Origin: Phycisphaerales bacterium
Lineage (GTDB): Bacteria > Planctomycetota > Phycisphaerae > Sedimentisphaerales > Anaerobacaceae
Reading direction: 5' to 3'
Assembly (NCBI GenBank): GCA_020352215.1
Contig: CP070675.1
Coordinates: forward strand, 2,396,808 to 2,451,228
DNA length: 54,421 nucleotides
Each line of letters starts with the position of its first letter. Position 1 is the stretch's first letter. Shown piece by piece: positions 53,551-54,421 of the stretch. Both the position numbers and the translations under genes were made by a program. The notes under the pieces are model-generated. The model did not search any database. It saw only the letters and a list, made by a program, of their open reading frames with translations, and was not told the DNA's origin.

Positions 53551-54421
53551 TAGCGAATAACCACAGACCAGATCGGTGCGAACGTACTATTCTGATTTTG
53601 CTTGCGCTTTCTCTGCCCCTTTCCATCACGTTTTCCGAGACTTTCTATGCTCTCGCCTCTCTGGTTTGGATAACGAAAACGATAGCCAAAAAGAAGCCTC
53701 TCCGCTATACGAGATTGGAGATTCCCATCGCAGCCCTTGCCGCAGCGTGTGTCTTGGCCATCCTCTCTTCACCTTCTCCTTTCGAGAGCGCCCAGATTCT
53801 GAAGAAGCTTGCTCTTTTTGGGTTATTCTTTCTCTTGGCTAATAGTCTGGATTCAGAGTCTGAAGGAAGTCGGCTGATAGACACCTGGTTATTGGGCGTC
53901 ATCCTGGCCTCCATATGGATCTTCGTACAGCATTTTCAAGGAACCTCCCGTCCAGGTGGTTCCTTCGGCTATATCGTTTTCGGTCACTTCGCATCGATGT
54001 TCTTGGCCGTGTGCTTGCCGCTAATTGGATTGAAGAACAACAAGCGGACGTTCATCCTCTCACTGTCGGCTTTTGCCGTGGGTGTCCCTGCTCTTCTGTT
54101 CACCCTCACTCGTGCGGGTTGGATGAGCTTTCTAGTGGGATTAGCCGTGTTTCTGCTCGTGAGGCGAAGGTGGCTTCTTCTGTCCACGTCTGTAAGTGCA
54201 CTTGTATTGGTCGGCCTGATCTTGAGCATCTATGCTCCGAATTCCAGCGCCGGAATCCAAATCAGAAGCCTAATGCGGCCTTTTGACAAAGAAGTACCTC
54301 GGGTGGTCAGTTCTAATCTGCATCGCTGGTTCATGTGGAAAGCCTCTCTGCAGATGTTCAAGAAGCACCCCTTCTTAGGTGTAAGACCCCGAAGATTCAA
54401 AGAAGAGTTGCCGAACTATCT
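53547..54421 (+). CDS. O-antigen ligase/polymerase (Wzy/WaaL-like), truncated by window edge
   Basis: The reading frame from ATG 53547 runs to the window end (291 residues so far) with at least seven hydrophobic segments. The block FTLTRAGWMSFLVGLAVFLLV matches the conserved Wzy_C/O-antigen ligase helix pair. A large periplasmic loop starts with NLHRWFMWKASLQMFKKHPF, LGVRPRRFKEE, the family's G.G...F..... region. It would polymerise or ligate polysaccharide chains on the periplasmic side. An in-frame TGA lies four codons upstream, so 53547 is the first possible ATG; its ribosome site is weak. Confidence 0.85.
   Translation, partial: MIANNHRPDRCERTILILLALSLPLSITFSETFYALASLVWITKTIAKKKPLRYTRLEIPIAALAAACVLAILSSPSPFESAQILKKLALFGLFFLLANSLDSESEGSRLIDTWLLGVILASIWIFVQHFQGTSRPGGSFGYIVFGHFASMFLAVCLPLIGLKNNKRTFILSLSAFAVGVPALLFTLTRAGWMSFLVGLAVFLLVRRRWLLLSTSVSALVLVGLILSIYAPNSSAGIQIRSLMRPFDKEVPRVVSSNLHRWFMWKASLQMFKKHPFLGVRPRRFKEELPNY

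Overview
This window is bacterial and most likely from a Planctomycetota genome, probably a Phycisphaerae/Sedimentisphaerales-like lineage. That placement is inference from gene content, not from a marker phylogeny. The pointers are a SASA-domain esterase, a Tat-exported sulfatase, a DUF4838-like protein with an inserted malectin domain, a heparinase II/III-like lyase, a 1426-residue PQQ-type beta-propeller, many lipoproteins and signal peptides, and a complete Tad/Flp pilus locus. Housekeeping genes are scattered: rpmA-obg have no visible rplU, and rnpA has no visible rpmH. I saw no rRNA, tRNA or CRISPR array.

Layout. 1-1730 (minus): 5' part of obg, rpmA and a membrane-anchored TlpA-like thioredoxin. 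2247-6065 (plus): a GT-C-like membrane protein and a secreted sialate O-acetylesterase. 6298-10260 (plus): an ion-transport block of a CPA2 antiporter with CBS domains, an EIIA(Ntr)-type regulator with a PII-like second half, and a second CPA2 antiporter. 10596-12371 (plus): rnpA, then a small MerR-type protein translationally coupled to an MCE/MlaD protein. 12501-17161 (minus): a glycan-degradation pair. 17695-18366 (minus): an orphan gene.

18414-30203 is a Tad (tight adherence) pilus locus. A TadG-like protein diverges from a promoter region. The other way run a 55-residue Flp pilin, prepilin peptidase, TadE, CpaB, secretin, TadZ/CpaE, TadA, TadB, TadC, a CpaD-like lipoprotein and the TPR lipoprotein TadD. 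Three exported or membrane proteins of unknown function follow (30464-32876), then a GT-C-like membrane protein (32956-34524).

35306-41402 (plus) is a tight six-gene operon: DUF6132-like/thioredoxin fusion, ArsR repressor, RND exporter with a cysteine-bearing extra C-terminal domain, DUF2892 membrane protein, LolA-like periplasmic carrier and DUF1302-like outer-membrane barrel. An AT-rich palindrome precedes it. Together these look like a thiol- or metal-responsive export route across both membranes.

41546-49784 holds a heparinase II/III-like lyase, divergent from the giant beta-propeller protein with an embedded SAM-methyltransferase domain, then a secreted endonuclease/exonuclease/phosphatase-fold protein. 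49891-54421 is part of a surface-polysaccharide cluster: a methyltransferase, a GT2, a heptosyltransferase-like GT9 and the 5' part of an O-antigen ligase/polymerase. An IS481-type transposase remnant sits directly in front of the last gene.

The most unusual candidates are the antiporter-EIIA/PII-antiporter block, the thioredoxin-ArsR-RND-carrier-barrel operon, the propeller/methyltransferase fusion, and a possible coupled leader peptide in front of the Flp pilin.
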